Below are positions 63,334 to 64,000 of a DNA stretch of 64,000 bases, one piece after another. Position 1 is the first letter of the stretch, and every line of letters begins with the position of its first letter. Source of the DNA: Rheinheimera sp. (lineage in GTDB: Bacteria > Pseudomonadota > Gammaproteobacteria > Enterobacterales > Alteromonadaceae); the NCBI RefSeq assembly GCF_030690345.1, contig NZ_JAUYGV010000006.1, positions 124,001-188,000 of the forward strand, in the 5' to 3' direction. The notes beneath the pieces were generated by a model that made no database searches, was not told the origin of the DNA, and saw nothing but the letters and a program-made list of their open reading frames with translations. The translations under genes were made by a program, and so were the position numbers.

Positions 63334-63362
63334 TAGTTACATTTCTTTACAGTTGTGATAAT
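63334..63362 (+). promoter_or_regulatory. Candidate promoter for the S8 protease gene
   Basis: GATAAT at 63357-63362 is preceded by TGT, giving an extended -10 look, and GTTACA lies at 63336-63341 as a weak -35 with a 15-bp spacer. It would give a leader of about 70 nt. The whole gap 63200-63438 is AT-rich. The spacing is short, so this is tentative. Confidence 0.3.
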
Positions 63363-63438
63363 AGAGTAATGGCTCACGTAAAAAAATATATAAGTTGAGC
63401 TTTCGTATTATCAAGTTGAAGTATTGGAGTAGAACATT

Positions 63439-64000
63439 TTGAAAGAAATTAAAACAAGTGTAATCGCAACAGCGGTAGCGATGGCAATTGCAGGTCCCGT
63501 CTCAGCCGCTACCATAGATCAATTTCGTATGGGCGCAAAAGTATCTGTTTATGGTTCTGATCGTCAGGTATCTCTGTTACAAGGCCAGGATATCAAGCAG
63601 CAGCCTTCCGCGTATTTAGTTCAGTTACATACGAAGCCAACCAGTTCTGTTTTGTCCGGTTCAAAAGATAGTGTGCAGCGTGTACAACAATTAAAGCTTG
63701 AAATTGCCAGTGCTCAGCAGCAGGTGTCGACAAAATTATTTGAGCTGGATACGCAAGCTCAGGTACTGACTAAAACCAAACATCTGGCGGCCGCTATCGT
63801 AGTTAAAGCTGACGATGGTGCGCTGCAAGAGTTGAAAAAGCATCCTTTGGTAAAGCAAATTCTGCCGGTGTATGACAGCAAGCCTTTAGTTGTGGAGAGT
63901 CAGCAATATATTAATGCCAGCCCTATAGTGTCTGACGGTATTGCAACGGGCAACGGCATCCGTGTTGCGATCTTGGATACGGGCATTGACTATACTCATG
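63439..64000 (+). CDS. S8 (subtilisin-like) secreted protease, 3' end cut off by the window
   Basis: The frame starts at TTG 63439, with GGAG at 63426-63429 spaced 9 nt, and runs past the window end (187 residues visible). No ATG gives a signal peptide in this frame, so TTG is well supported. Residues 1-24 are a signal peptide (MKEIKTS, hydrophobic core, VSAA). Residues about 53-150 form an inhibitor I9-type propeptide (SAYLVQLHTKP; LAAAIVVKADDGALQELKKHPLVKQILPVY). The mature part begins with GNGIRVAILDTGIDYTH, where Asp180 is the catalytic Asp of S8 proteases. His and Ser of the triad lie beyond the window. It would be exported and self-processed. Confidence 0.9.
   Translation, partial: MKEIKTSVIATAVAMAIAGPVSAATIDQFRMGAKVSVYGSDRQVSLLQGQDIKQQPSAYLVQLHTKPTSSVLSGSKDSVQRVQQLKLEIASAQQQVSTKLFELDTQAQVLTKTKHLAAAIVVKADDGALQELKKHPLVKQILPVYDSKPLVVESQQYINASPIVSDGIATGNGIRVAILDTGIDYTH

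Overview
The window looks like a chromosomal segment of a marine or freshwater gammaproteobacterium of the Alteromonadales/Rheinheimera-Alishewanella kind. This is inferred from the protein sequences and from gene order; no 16S or other taxonomic marker is present. The flanking genes follow an order known from Escherichia coli, where comF/gntX and bioH lie near tex (yhgF)-greB-ompR-envZ. Here comF (-) and bioH (+) are divergent at the left. A pair of small genes and tex (-) follow, and greB (-), a small lipoprotein gene, ompR and envZ (+) lie at the right.

Between tex and greB, which are neighbours in E. coli, lies a block of about 52 kb on the + strand (about 7.8-59.9 kb). It is a tight run of six genes: (1) a 12,537-residue predicted secreted protein; (2) and (3) two parvulin/SurA-like lipoproteins; (4) a 1,673-residue multidomain lipoprotein; (5) a 2,091-residue exported protein with Ig-like and LamG-like parts, a hydrophobic pre-toxin-like segment and a C-terminal PD-(D/E)XK-type nuclease signature; (6) a 482-residue protein without a signal peptide. 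Genes 2-6 overlap or lie within 3 nt of each other, and a 100-nt gap separates gene 1 from gene 2. I read the block as a candidate self-contained antagonism or surface system: a giant surface fibre, periplasmic folding factors, an outer-membrane anchored partner, a nuclease effector and a candidate immunity protein. The system-level function is inference; the individual protein features are read from the sequence.

The giant protein has a clear internal plan: a signal peptide, about 25 Ig-like units, seven copies of a super-module (beta-propeller, SbsA-like Ig, TIG, TIG), further Ig and propeller segments, a Big_1-like part, thrombospondin type 3 calcium repeats, a large region of predicted beta-structure with a threefold repeat, and a terminal PPC domain.

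The rest is mostly core genome: a partial M14 carboxypeptidase at the left edge, a miniature flagellar-rod-like protein followed by a SprA-related HEQAH protein, and the start of a secreted S8 (subtilisin) protease running off the right edge from a TTG codon. I saw no tRNA, rRNA, CRISPR array, insertion sequence or integrase.
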